Origin: Helicoverpa zea
Taxonomy: Eukaryota; Arthropoda; Insecta; Lepidoptera; Noctuidae
Length of the DNA stretch: 64,000 nucleotides
Reading direction: 5' to 3'
Assembly (NCBI RefSeq): GCF_022581195.2
Contig: NC_061461.1
Span: 6,386,001 to 6,450,000 of the forward strand
Shown: one piece after another, positions 36,810-47,310 of the stretch
How the letters are laid out: each line of letters starts with the position of its first letter
Numbering within the stretch: position 1 is the stretch's first letter
Notes under the pieces: generated by a model
Database searches by the model: none
What the model was told of the DNA's origin: nothing
What the model saw: the letters and a program-made list of their open reading frames with translations, nothing else
Position numbers and translations under genes: made by a program

Positions 36810-37379
36810 TCCTTTTATAATCTATTGGGGTACTTTGAGAATTATTTGTATTACGTCTCAGTTTGCTAGATGAAGGTCCAGCTTCTAAGCTATTATCAGG
36901 GGAATGATTATGTTTGTGTTTGTTGCCTATTAACTTTGCCGATTTATCGTCGTTATCGTGCTTGTTAATTTAGGCGGGAATTTGAACAGGTATTATAGAA
37001 ATACAACTCATCAAATCATCATCATCATTGGCCACAGAGCATCTTGGACAGATGATTGTGGCAGTGCTTGTCTACGCGGTTATTAGTGCCGCAAGCACTT
37101 TCTTTCATCAAATCAACATCCCTCGCAATAGGGAATTGGTTATTTTCTGTATTAGGTAAATAGTTTGTAACCATTTTGGTCGTAACCAACTAATATGGCT
37201 TTAAATGACTTTTCGTCAAATTTCGAGGCTTTAGTTTTATCATGAACATGTTGAACCGAATCATCATCATTATTTTAAATGTCTTGAATGACTTATTTTC
37301 GGTTTCGTATTTTCGGTATTGATTGTGTCATGTTTCGTATGGTGTTTTATTATTGGCGAGCGCTTTTGTGGGTAGTCTA

Positions 37380-37810
37380 TTTGTTAAATATGTATATTAA
37401 TATAGCTTCATCCCAGAATATTTTATATAATTTCGCACTTGTAACCAATGGTCGAGCCATTTCGGTTAACGTACGATTCATACGCTCCTCGACACCATTT
37501 TGTTGTGGCTATTCGATACTGTTAAACAGTACCTAAGTAATTCCTTACAAACACAATAATAATCTTTAAATTCATTAGAAAGATATTCTCGCCCACTATC
37601 GCAATATAAATTAGTTTACTTTATGGTTAAATAAGTTTTCACTTTTAGCAACAAAATCTTGAAAACATTTCAGCACTTCTGACTTAGCATACATCAAATA
37701 TATATAACAGTGTAATATTACACTGTAATGTATAAAATTGTCTATAAAAGTAACAAAATAGTTCTTATTATCTACAGTACCTACATGGTTTTTACCAAGT
37801 ATGCAAGGTT
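37380..37810 (-). pseudogene. Integrase domain, broken
   Basis: In order on the minus strand: PCILGKNHVGTVDNKN, the first catalytic Asp in VTFIDNFIHY, the second in LYCDSGREYLSNEF (about 37570-37615), and the Glu in PQQNGVEERMNRTLTEMAR (about 37445-37510). All three members of the D,D,E triad can be identified, but stops and frameshifts separate them. The spacing and wording are very close to insect copia. In an intact element the integrase joins the cDNA ends to the host target with a 5-bp stagger, matching the GGCCG duplication. Confidence 0.8.
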
Positions 37811-38316
37811 CAAATAATTCATCAGCATTACCAAATTATCAAATAAAAACATTATTTTCATCAACTACATATTTGAACATAATTTTTTTCTGTTTATTTA
37901 AGTGAGTACTATGCCGTATTATTTATACTCTTTTACACAGTCTTGGTTATTCTCTTCAACTAAATTTAAATTACTCAGAGAATTATTACTGTTTAAAAGT
38001 AATACTAAAAACATTATCGATTGATGTTCTCACCTGTCATAAAACATTTATTATTTTTAACATAAATGTTGAAAAATTTACCGACATACCAGTCTTTTGG
38101 CATATTATAACGTACCTCCGGTGAATATAAAACGTCATCAATTGATCCTTGAATTTATGTTGTTACCTCGACTTACCCTTTACCAAACTCCAGGATTGAA
38201 ACTCCTTTCCTAGCAACACCGATCTTCAATGGTGTGGATAATTCGACGTACGAGGTTAAAACCTTTTTACATTGTCAATCTTTTAATTTAATTTTTTTTT
38301 TTTTTTTTTGATTTGT

Positions 38317-38360
38317 CAATATGATATGTCATCATGATCTGTCACACCAGAATCTAAAAG
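38317..38360 (-). pseudogene. Aspartic protease active-site fragment
   Basis: The minus strand reads LLDSGVTDHDDISY. This matches the copia PR signature LDSGATDH around the catalytic Asp, and a stop follows shortly after. In an intact element PR cleaves the Gag-Pol polyprotein. Confidence 0.65.
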
Positions 38361-38409
38361 AAAATAAACAGTATTAGCTATTTTCTACATAATTAGCAGA
38401 CAATTTACA

Positions 38410-38643
38410 TTATGAAATCATAAAAACGAAACTGCCCTGGTCATTGTTGCAGTATTCAATGTTATTGGCAGACTTTTGAAGTTCACCCATTGATTTATTT
38501 TGCTGCAGTCCCTTTAAGTAACGGCAGTCCTTTTTGAAATTATTCCGACGTCCGCAATGATCACAATACATTTTTGATATTATATGCATTGAATTTTCTG
38601 GTTGATAATTATTTTTATTCTTCTTCTTTCGTGTCGATGACAT
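38410..38643 (-). pseudogene. Gag C-terminal remnant with an altered zinc knuckle
   Basis: 77 open codons, Lys/Asn-rich, contain CDHCGRRNNFKKDC. This matches the Gag knuckle C-x2-C-x4-H-x4-C except that Asn replaces the His, so zinc binding is probably lost. Only about 280 bases separate it from the primer-binding site, so most of the Gag N-terminal region is deleted. Its role in an intact element is nucleocapsid binding of the RNA genome. Confidence 0.7.
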
Positions 38644-38920
38644 GTCTTATAGTGAGACTACACTTTGTCAGCCCAATATGCCGCCACAGCGAGAGCTCTA
38701 ATTATTTTTATTTTGAGTGTGGGTCTCATTATTATTATACAATTCATGTTCGAGTAGGCGTAGTCTTCACAGAAACCATATTGAGTTGCTCATCACCTAG
38801 CAACTCAGAAATAACACCGTCATAAGATGTGATATTTTGTTCATTGTTAATGCAATTTTAATTTACACTCTTTCACTGAATTTAAAATTTTGTTGTATTA
38901 CTTTTAACTACAGAAAACGG

Positions 38921-38935
38921 CCTGGGCCCATAACC
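38921..38935 (-). other. Primer-binding site, half-tRNA initiator Met type
   Basis: On the plus strand this reads CCTGGGCCCATAACC, immediately beside the LTR. It equals the anticodon stem-loop of eukaryotic initiator tRNA-Met around the CAU anticodon. The minus-strand transcript (GGTTATGGGCCCAGG) would therefore pair with the 3' end of a tRNA 5' half. Drosophila copia is known to prime this way, with a cleaved tRNAi-Met fragment, instead of with the tRNA 3' CCA end. Confidence 0.85.
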
Positions 38936-39133
38936 TGTTGGATATGGGTGCAGGTGAGACAAAGAAAACACATGTATCCTGAACGACTGTTATATTTCGA
39001 ATGTAAGAACGTACGATTAAAGTGAACATTGAATGATTGAATGTTTGACGAATGATTGAAGTAGGTATGCTTTATACAATCTTGGATATTTGTAAAGGAG
39101 GTATTATACGTACATCGTGCGTATATTCCAACA
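38936..39133 (-). repeat. 5' LTR of the copia element
   Basis: 198 bp, 197 of 198 positions identical to 34374-34571. It adjoins the primer-binding site. Confidence 0.95.
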
Positions 39134-39502
39134 GGCCGGTTTTATAAACTCGTTTTGGTACTTTACTGTTCTAAATCTTTAAAATTTTGCGCTCGCTGCG
39201 CTCGCGGCTTTCTACCCGAACGAATGAACCGATTTTAATTTAGTATTTTTTTTGTATTACAGGTGTTTTACGGGCGAGTTTCATGAAAATCAATTGAGCC
39301 GTTTAAAAGTTACAGAGGTTTTACGCTTTAAAGTCGCTGTCAGATAAACTTGTTAGGTCAACATTAAACTCTTCGGTACATAGCGGGTTGCAAAAATAAT
39401 CTAGTAACTGACAGAAATATCATTAAGTTCACAATCATTAGGGGCGGCAAAAATTGAATGGCCTACTAGCGGCAAATTTGTAAATCCGCCACTGCCCTTT
39501 AT

Positions 39503-40688
39503 CTATGTATATCTACAATTATATAGTAAAAATTAATCATATTTTTTTTATGCCCGAAAGATTCCTAAAGTACTGTAATGATTTTAAAAAGTATTTTTGG
39601 GAAGCTACGTTATTCCCGAGTAAGAGGCTAAATTTTATCCTTGTAAGAGCAGAAGTTTACCTATAATACGGGTGAAACTGCGAGAAAACACCCGGTATAT
39701 TCAAGTATAGTATATTTCTCGCATTTCTGTAACTTGATCCATAAACTTAGCAATAAAAAGCTAGATGTTGCCATTGGGTCACTTTTACGAGTAACATAGT
39801 AAGTGTCGTGACCAAAATGACTTAATAATACTGTAACTAGCAAAATAAAGGTAAGTTGGTTCGCTAAAATAAATACCTAAATGAAAAACATGGATTTCAC
39901 TGTCCATAAAACAAACGAGTGCTCGTTAAATAAAGTTAATTAAAACAAATTTAATTGAGTGTCTATTGCTCTCACTGTTGGTTTGATGCAACTATGCACA
40001 AAGTAGCCCGTTTACATTTACGTGCCATTATTATTTTAAACAGTGAAAAGCTATTTCATTCATGTGAGTATATTTAAGAAAAATACTTCTTACTGTAGGT
40101 AGTATTAAATATAAAAAGTAAAGTCTCTCTATCTTGATTAAAACTATACAGAACGGACCAAAATTACATATTCTTTGTAGAGCACGTAACTAACATGATG
40201 AGACTGTGTACGGTAGACTGCACATCAGTGGTAACTGTCATGCACTTTAACTCAATAGTAATAAGTACGATTTTCCTATAAAACTGTTACCACTGACCTG
40301 AAGTTGACTGTACCTACCTATATACAAAAAAATAATGTTTGTTCACAAACCACGTAGCAACAGAGCGACAGGCCGATGAAAGTTTAAACAAGGGTAGCTT
40401 ATAAGGGAAACGAGTACAATTTCCATAAGTACGGTCGTTGTATTGTGGGCAACACCAACTAGGTGTGCCTACAGGCTACCTTGCTTGTTTATTTACTTTT
40501 ACCTACAGAGTTTTAGTCGCCGGTACTTTTACGCGCGATATCATAATCCAGATTTCTGTGCGCAAAAGTAAACGACTCTTCTTGAATAGCTCCATCTGAT
40601 TACTGTGCGTGCTCCTAGTATAACGATAGTAACTGTGCCTCTATACTCTCTGTAACGACAGTAACGGTAGTGAAATAAGACGACAGAT
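39503..40688. other. Unassigned sequence
   Basis: No gene is recognised. A short inverted pair, TCAGTGGTAAC and GTTACCACTGA (about 40227 and 40287), could mark a small foldback. Confidence 0.4.
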
Positions 40689-40692
40689 GTAT

Positions 40693-40825
40693 AGTTACTG
40701 GCACGGATATTGAGCTCTCGGCGGAAGAGTGGGGATCGCTTTGCGCACCGTACGCATAAGGCAATAAGGCAGTAAATCGCTTTTGCGCAGGTGAAGGTCA
40801 GGGCTCGATATCCGTGCCGATAACT
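40693..40825. mobile_element. 133-bp MITE
   Basis: The ends AGTTACTGGCACGGATATTG and the complement of CGATATCCGTGCCGATAACT form terminal inverted repeats of about 23 bp with three mismatches. GTAT is directly repeated at 40689-40692 and 40826-40829. The interior is GC-rich (GCGCACCGTACGC) and non-coding. Confidence 0.7.
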
Positions 40826-40829
40826 GTAT

Positions 40830-43800
40830 TATAAAACAAATTGAATTTAAGATAAAGGTGACACAATGGTCGGCCACATCGCAGTAAGCTATCTCTTACT
40901 GAAAACCTTCAACATTAGTAGGTATTTTAATATAAGTAGTGAACATCCTTTGTTATTATCGAATAAAAGGAAGAGTTCAAATTTGGATTCAAATAGTTTC
41001 AATTGAGATTCCCTTTTCGTACGGACATGCAAACTAAACGTTTTTAAAATTTAAATTAGAACATTTCAGGTGCTTGAACGTACGTTTTGCAGTTGGAATA
41101 GGAATATCTGTTTTTATAGAGATCATAGAAATTATGTAATATTTAGTAATGAGATGCATAGGTAGGTATAATCTTATGTTCCTATCTATCCCCTCGTATA
41201 TGTAATGAGAATGTAACACATTAATAACCAGGGATTTAACAGACAAAGCACAGATATTTAGCTGAGGTCCGCGCAGTCGAACATGCATAACTCACGACAT
41301 ACGAGGGGATATGCAAATTCAGCATTTCGTTCACACCGCTCCAGCAATACGCCATTAAAGCATCGGGGAAACTGCTAACTCCCAATGCGACATATGAAAT
41401 AGTTTACTTATGCTAGGTGTGAACACAGCCAATCATGTGTGACATACCATTTCACACATACGATATGTATGTATATGTACCTATATTTAAGCTTCCACCT
41501 ACAAGTCGGAATGCTGATTAGAGACATAATAATTAATATCAAGAGATACCTGCATGGTTATGAATCATCTTACGTTGATTAGAAGTCTAATCTCCGAAAT
41601 GGATATCAGACTGAATATTAATGAAAGGGATGATCAACGATTGCAACTTGAGTCGTTTTTAATGACTCAAGCTCATAAAAACTAATTGAAACATTACCTA
41701 CTCATGAAATAGACTTTGATACATTTGTTAGTACGAAATGGAGATTTATTTGACGGATCTGATTTAGCTGCCATAAAATAAACTATGAGAATATTTCAAG
41801 CAATGAATAAAATTGTATCTGTTATAAACTATTGTGGCGATATTTACTCCGTGTTGCCATGTCGACTAAATAGCATCTGAAATTCCATTTGCATACCACA
41901 TTCACTGATGTGTGTAAGCATCATATGCTCACGTCGATTTTGAAGAATGGATCAATCAATTTATTAAATAGATATCAAGCAATATGTTGAATTTAATGTA
42001 TAGATTTAAATGTCTACACGCAAATAGAAATTAGTTGAGTTGCAGACTGTTCTTTAATAAATCATTTTTATGCTTGAATTTTAGTTTTGTTTGATTAAAA
42101 GTATTCTTCAAAAAACTACTTGATAACCTCCATTCTTTTTAAAACGTGCTTAAAGTTTCTAAATTACGATAAAAATGCGGTGCGAAAAAGAGAGGAATTT
42201 GAGACCACAAAATTAAAACTGGCTTTGCTTTAACCTACAAATGAGGCGTAAAGTTGGAAACTCGGGAGAACTGAAAGGTGAGTAATTACGGATAGTATGA
42301 AAATTATATAAAATGGAGCAAAGGGCATATGAAAAGAGGTGAAGAAAATGTCTCATTAATAATTCAAAAGTCTTCCAACGTTATAGAGTCAAACTTCAGA
42401 ATGATATGTAGATAAAGTGATATAAATATTCATATAAGTAAAAGGCAAATTACTTGCTTGGTTGACGACAGCCAAGCTTCGTTTAAAAAGTTTTTGCATA
42501 AGCTAGAGTTTAGGATTCCGGATAAAAGAGGAAGACCATCTAAAAGTAATCAGCTCTTGTGTCCTCTGAATTAGTTTGTTAATTCTAATGAACTTTCCGG
42601 TAATAGCGAGGTGAACACTTATGGTTGGTCCTATTGTATTCATTTCATACAGACCCTTTGTTATGAAGGTACAAATGCAAAGCCTCGGTGTATCCTTCCC
42701 ATTAAAACAAAACAACAAGCTTAACTTGCTTTTAATTTGTGGCTTGGTTTCTCATTTCCAAGTACTTAAATTGTTCTAAATGTTCTCACGACAAAATTAT
42801 GACTTCATCATTTGGCTTACCGGGATTTAAGTTGTTGTTAAGTTTTAGTGTTTCTCAATTTTTAAATGGTTTTTAAGAGAGTACTTATTTAAAAGCTTCT
42901 TACATTTTTTTAAAGATGGAAGAAGAGTACCTACTCTTTTGAAACATTACATTTGATGCTCTTTTGTTTCCAAATTATTTGAATGTAACACACCTATTTC
43001 CATTGTTCTCTTACTTTTTTAGGTGGGTATAGAATAACCATTTGTCCATTTGGTTTTACCGAAACCTGAGATATTTTACGACACAACTACAAAAAAAGTC
43101 ACTAAGTATAACCCGAATAGGGCAATCAAAGTCTTGATATTATATTCCTTTAGTTTCGAATTTTCCTTCGAGGGCAATCCCTAGTGGATTAGCCTTTTGA
43201 TACTATTTATTTTAGGTATATTGAATTCACCTGCCGCCGAAATCAAGTTACAACCGTCACCAGATTAATTTAAGATTCAGCCCACAATCTGAATGAAGCA
43301 CTCGCTTGGGAAACCCATTCGCGTTACGCGAATAGACTTCCTTACAACTCTATTCTTATGGAAAATATATGCGAAAAGTGATATTATGCCACCACAGTAA
43401 CTGTGTTTGTGTCTAACAAATGAAAAAGTTTTTACCTATTTCGGGAAAAGACATAAAGGAAAAATAATATTTGTGGAGAAAAATCACACAAGAAATAAGG
43501 ATGGTTTATGCAAACATAGTTTTTCACTGCAATAAGACGGAAATTGCTACTTATGTATACAAAGTATTAACTATTTCATCTCGGAACCGCTGCAATATGT
43601 TAATATCGCTTGTTGAGTTTATTTTTAATGGAGCATTATATAAAACATCAAAGTACAGGAAAACACAAAGGCTTTCGACCTTAACGTATACAGAATATTA
43701 TTTCGACCGTCAACGTCACCCAGAAATCGCGTTTCATTTTATGTTATGATTTCAGGATTTATAGAGACCGTTTTATTTACGGTATTATATAAAGTATAGT

Positions 43801-46800
43801 ACGTATTTTATTAAACTGCTACTGGCTCGTCCATTTGATATTTTATTTTTCTCAACAAGAGGATTAGGCACAGTATGCATTTTAAATTAACGGTACCGCA
43901 TCGAACAGTTGACCGTAAAAAATAATAATTTGTCAATCATAATACGTTTAAACCGAAGTATACACATATAAATACACCAATTGAAAATAAATCATTAGAA
44001 AACAAATCTACAAGTCTAATCCTTTTACAAAGACACATGAAACAACGTATTAGTTACGTAAGTACATACGTAATAAATTATGATTTTGGAATCGAATCAT
44101 ATACACCTACTAACATAAAGTTTTATTTTATTTCCATTAGTAAAATGGTCAGGAATTAATGTAACCAAACTATTTTCAGCACTTGCATATCCATGTCAGA
44201 GGTTACCGTCCCAAAAAGGCTGACAGCATTGCCACGTTGAATGGCAGACAATTAAAATTAATTAAAACTGTAGGATACGTATTAATTATGTACCGGGTAG
44301 TACCGGGCTTAAATGTGTCAAAAGCTGAGTAGGTAACTTTGTCTGAGGTCGCATGATTTTATTCAGAAAAACTTTTCCATGATTTGTTAGACCGCTCCTT
44401 TATTCACTTGTTCGTCGTGAAAAATTTTTCAAGTTTCCTACTAAATCACATAATGTTATTTTCTGAGTAAAGTTTTCATAAAATATAATAGAATTTTGGT
44501 TCTAAAACGCGAATAACAGGAAATAAGATTTTCCTGTTGAATTGTTTACAGGAAGGTTCCATCTGGCGGCAACTGAAAACAATCCGATCGGTATTTTTGA
44601 GCTCTACTAATCTTACAATAAAATGTTTTCAACAAAACTATTCCTGATCCGACTTTCATGACTTTAATCAAAATCGGTTGCTATTGTGTATTCAGGATTT
44701 ATGGAAGTTAAAGCCAATTCTTAATTAAAATCGGGATCTTTCAAATATCGAATAAAAGCATTTATTCTGTGTATTTTTTAATAAAGCATGATGTGTGCTA
44801 TGGTACTTAAAGATTGTTTTTTTAACCATCTTTGTTTAATTGAAGTGTCAATCAATGTTTTTCGTTGAAAAATGACTAATTTTCATTTTCAGAGAATCTA
44901 TCACCTCCTTTTATGTAAGCATGAAAAAAAAAATACAATTAGCGTAAAGACGTAAACAAAATGTACATAATCGACTCTTTGATAACTTACCTTTCATAAT
45001 TTTAGATTGTTATTGATATGAATTTCGGTATTACAGGTATTTTATATGGAGCTTATCAGAATTATTTATTTAGCTATTGTAGGGATTAAGAGCATTGATC
45101 TCACAAAATTCATCGCTATTCAAATTGTTAGGTTACCGAGTTCCATTTATTTCCATCGGCAATTCATTTGATTTATTTGCCAAATTGTTAAGCTTTTCGT
45201 TTGTACTGGCGTTTTAATGGAAATAATTTCAAGTGTTTGTAGTTTGGTAGTTTCTATTTTTGACAAAAAATCTTGATTAATCTAATCCTTATGGATACAT
45301 GATACATAGTTTTTCTACTGAGTAAGTCGGTACAAACGCTAATCTAACGCTTACGACCGTTAAGTATTTTGTATGTGTGATTAAAACGTTTGTTCTAATG
45401 TTACATTGTTGCTAATTTAACAACCCTGTATTGTATCACGCTATAAAAAAAGACAGTTAATATTTTTTCTGAAGCTTAGAATGTCGTTAATATTCTCTTT
45501 GTTATTTTTATGAGAAATAATTTATGAGGTCCTATAATCAGTGGACAGGGATAATGGCTAACTAGTGTCATAAAATACAGCAATTAATACCTATAGCATA
45601 GTATGTGTATAAGTCGCTGGACACATTTACTGCGAACTTTTATGACATTTTTATGCACTTATATATTTATTATGTTCACGCATACTGATATAATGTCGCG
45701 ATTGTCTTGTGTGTAATTTTTTTTAAGTATACACTCGACGCCCACAAATTTCTACAAGAGCAGTAGGTAGGTACTTTTTGCGTGAAGGGAGTTTGTTTAC
45801 AAGGTATTGTTGAATATTATGTATTCATAGTTTAAAGTAACTTAATTTATTTCTAAAGGGAATAGTTTCCGATATATTTTTCTTCATTCTTGTCAGTTAT
45901 AATGAGCAGCAAACTAGATAAAGTAAGCTTCAAAAGGTAGCTCTAGATTGATTTTTACTCTAATGAGATCATGTAAAATTGTGTCTAAAAATCATAAGTA
46001 GGCACAACATTTTTGTTTGCCTTGTTAATTAAATACCTTTGAAAAGCAAATGGCGCTAATGAAAATGAAGTCAGTTTCATAAAATTTCGTATAAAAGTAG
46101 GTGTAAAAAACTGACAGCGGCACGATACTTTGAGCGATCGCCTTTTTGGTAGCTAGATTTTTGTTGTAAAAAGTTGTCCAATGTTTTCACGTAGATACAC
46201 CTACCTACTATAAATTAATACGCATTTCGTGTGACAAAGAAGCTATTTTGATAATGTCACTCCTTATTTATAAATATGATGCACAACCTTTATGTCGGTA
46301 AATCTTCCTTATGTGTAGTGGGCATAAAATTTCATAGGTTACTTTATTACCCCGCCGCGCCGCCCAGCGTCGGCGTCGCCTACGAAGCACGGTCACCGTG
46401 CAACCAATTTATTCCTTTGAAAAGCTTTCGGAACTCGCAAGATCGGAACAGGGTGCATAAAATGATTCCAGTTTCTTTGACGCCAAAGATTAAAATGGAA
46501 ATCTTGTGTGTTTTTCCTTTTACTTTACTCAACAAAACCACAAGATTTGAGGAAAAACACTGTAACTTTTGTTTTGTCTTACAGTCGTAAAAACATTCGG
46601 CTTTCGAAATCGCGTATCTACCAATTTTTGGCTTTTTCCCCCGGCAATGTGTGATGGGAGGATCAGTAAGGGATAAACCGAGGGTTTACACCATATCGCC
46701 TTGGAAGGAAGAAAACCGTGAAAATATATTCAAATAGTCCGGGCTGTATTATGTTCGGCAAGTAACCTCGGGCCGTGAAATTGCCAGTGAAATAGAGATC

Positions 46801-46893
46801 ACACGCACATTTTGTGTTCAAATGGGTGTCATAATTGGAAAACAATGCGCATTTCACACTGTTTTTATTCGTAGTCTTTGATAATAGGCACAT
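40830..46893. other. Unassigned AT-rich sequence (about 6 kb)
   Basis: No exon or repeat is supported. A short CpG-rich patch at about 46350-46410 stands out in composition only. Confidence 0.4.
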
Positions 46894-46909
46894 AATACGA
46901 GATATCAAT

Positions 46910-47294
46910 AGTCGTGGTGGCCTAGTGGGCAAAGAACCAACCACTCGAGTATGAGGGCGTGGGTTCGATTCCAGGTCAGGCAAGTACCAATGCAACTTTT
47001 CTAAATTTGCGTGTACTTTCTAAGTATATCTTAGACACCAATGACTGTGTTTCGGATGGCACGTTAAACTGTAGGTCCCGGCTGTCATTGAACATCCTTG
47101 GCAGTCGTTACGGGTAGTCAGAAGCCAGTAAGTCTGACACCAGTCTAACCAAGGGGTATCAGGTTGCCCGGGTAACTGGGTTGAGGAGGTCAGATAGGCA
47201 GTCGCTTCTTGTAAAGCACTGGTACTCAGCTGAATCCGGTTAGACTGGAAGCCGACCCCAACATAGTTGGGAAAAGGCGCGGAGGATGATGATG
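46910..47294 (+). mobile_element. Full-length tRNA-headed SINE (tail type A)
   Basis: The same family as 5954-6350: head GTCGTGGTGGCCTAGTGGG, B box GGTTCGATTCC at about 46961, end GTTGGGAAAAGG and a GATGATGATG tail. A perfect 16-bp target duplication AATACGAGATATCAAT flanks it (46894-46909 and 47295-47310). The intact boxes and long perfect duplication suggest a recent insertion. Confidence 0.93.
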
Positions 47295-47310
47295 AATACG
47301 AGATATCAAT

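Larger units (their letters stand above)
34374..39133 (-). mobile_element. Copia-type LTR retrotransposon, complete ends, defective coding
   Basis: 198-bp LTRs at 34374-34571 and 38936-39133 start TGTTGGA and end TCCAACA. The 5-bp target duplication GGCCG flanks the element (34369-34373 and 39134-39138). The element reads on the minus strand: 5' LTR at the right, primer-binding site, Gag remnant, PR, IN, RT, RNase H, polypurine tract, 3' LTR at the left. This Gag-PR-IN-RT-RH order is that of Ty1/copia. All coding parts carry stops, frameshifts or deletions. The LTRs differ at a single base, so insertion was recent even though the coding region is ruined. Confidence 0.93.
33906..39494. mobile_element. 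Non-autonomous hAT transposon, split by a copia insertion
   Basis: The ends are inverted repeats CAGTGGCGGATTTAC (33906-33920) and GTAAATCCGCCACTG (39480-39494). They are flanked by the perfect 8-bp duplication CCCTTTAT (33898-33905 and 39495-39502), which is the hAT signature. Subterminal GGGGCGGCAAA words occur near both ends. Without the copia insertion and one TSD copy the element is about 0.82 kb and has no transposase reading frame. Three copies of a GCTCGCTNCGCTCGCG motif (about 34138, 34337 and 39190) lie inside. Confidence 0.9.

Noticed and set aside
42241..42277. Possible first exon of the Cys-rich gene: ATG, 12 codons, donor GTGAGT, with a phase that fits exon A
   Set aside because: It encodes MRRKVGNSGELK, with no hydrophobic signal segment, and it lies 9.5 kb away. 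The phase match has a one-in-three chance, so it is not annotated.
46345..46415. CpG-rich patch CCGCCGCGCCGCCCAGCGTCG as a possible exon
   Set aside because: No splice sites in phase, and no family motif in any frame. It may be a repeat scrap.
46910..46995. tRNA-like head with A and B boxes as a possible tRNA gene
   Set aside because: Part of a full SINE with a 16-bp target duplication.
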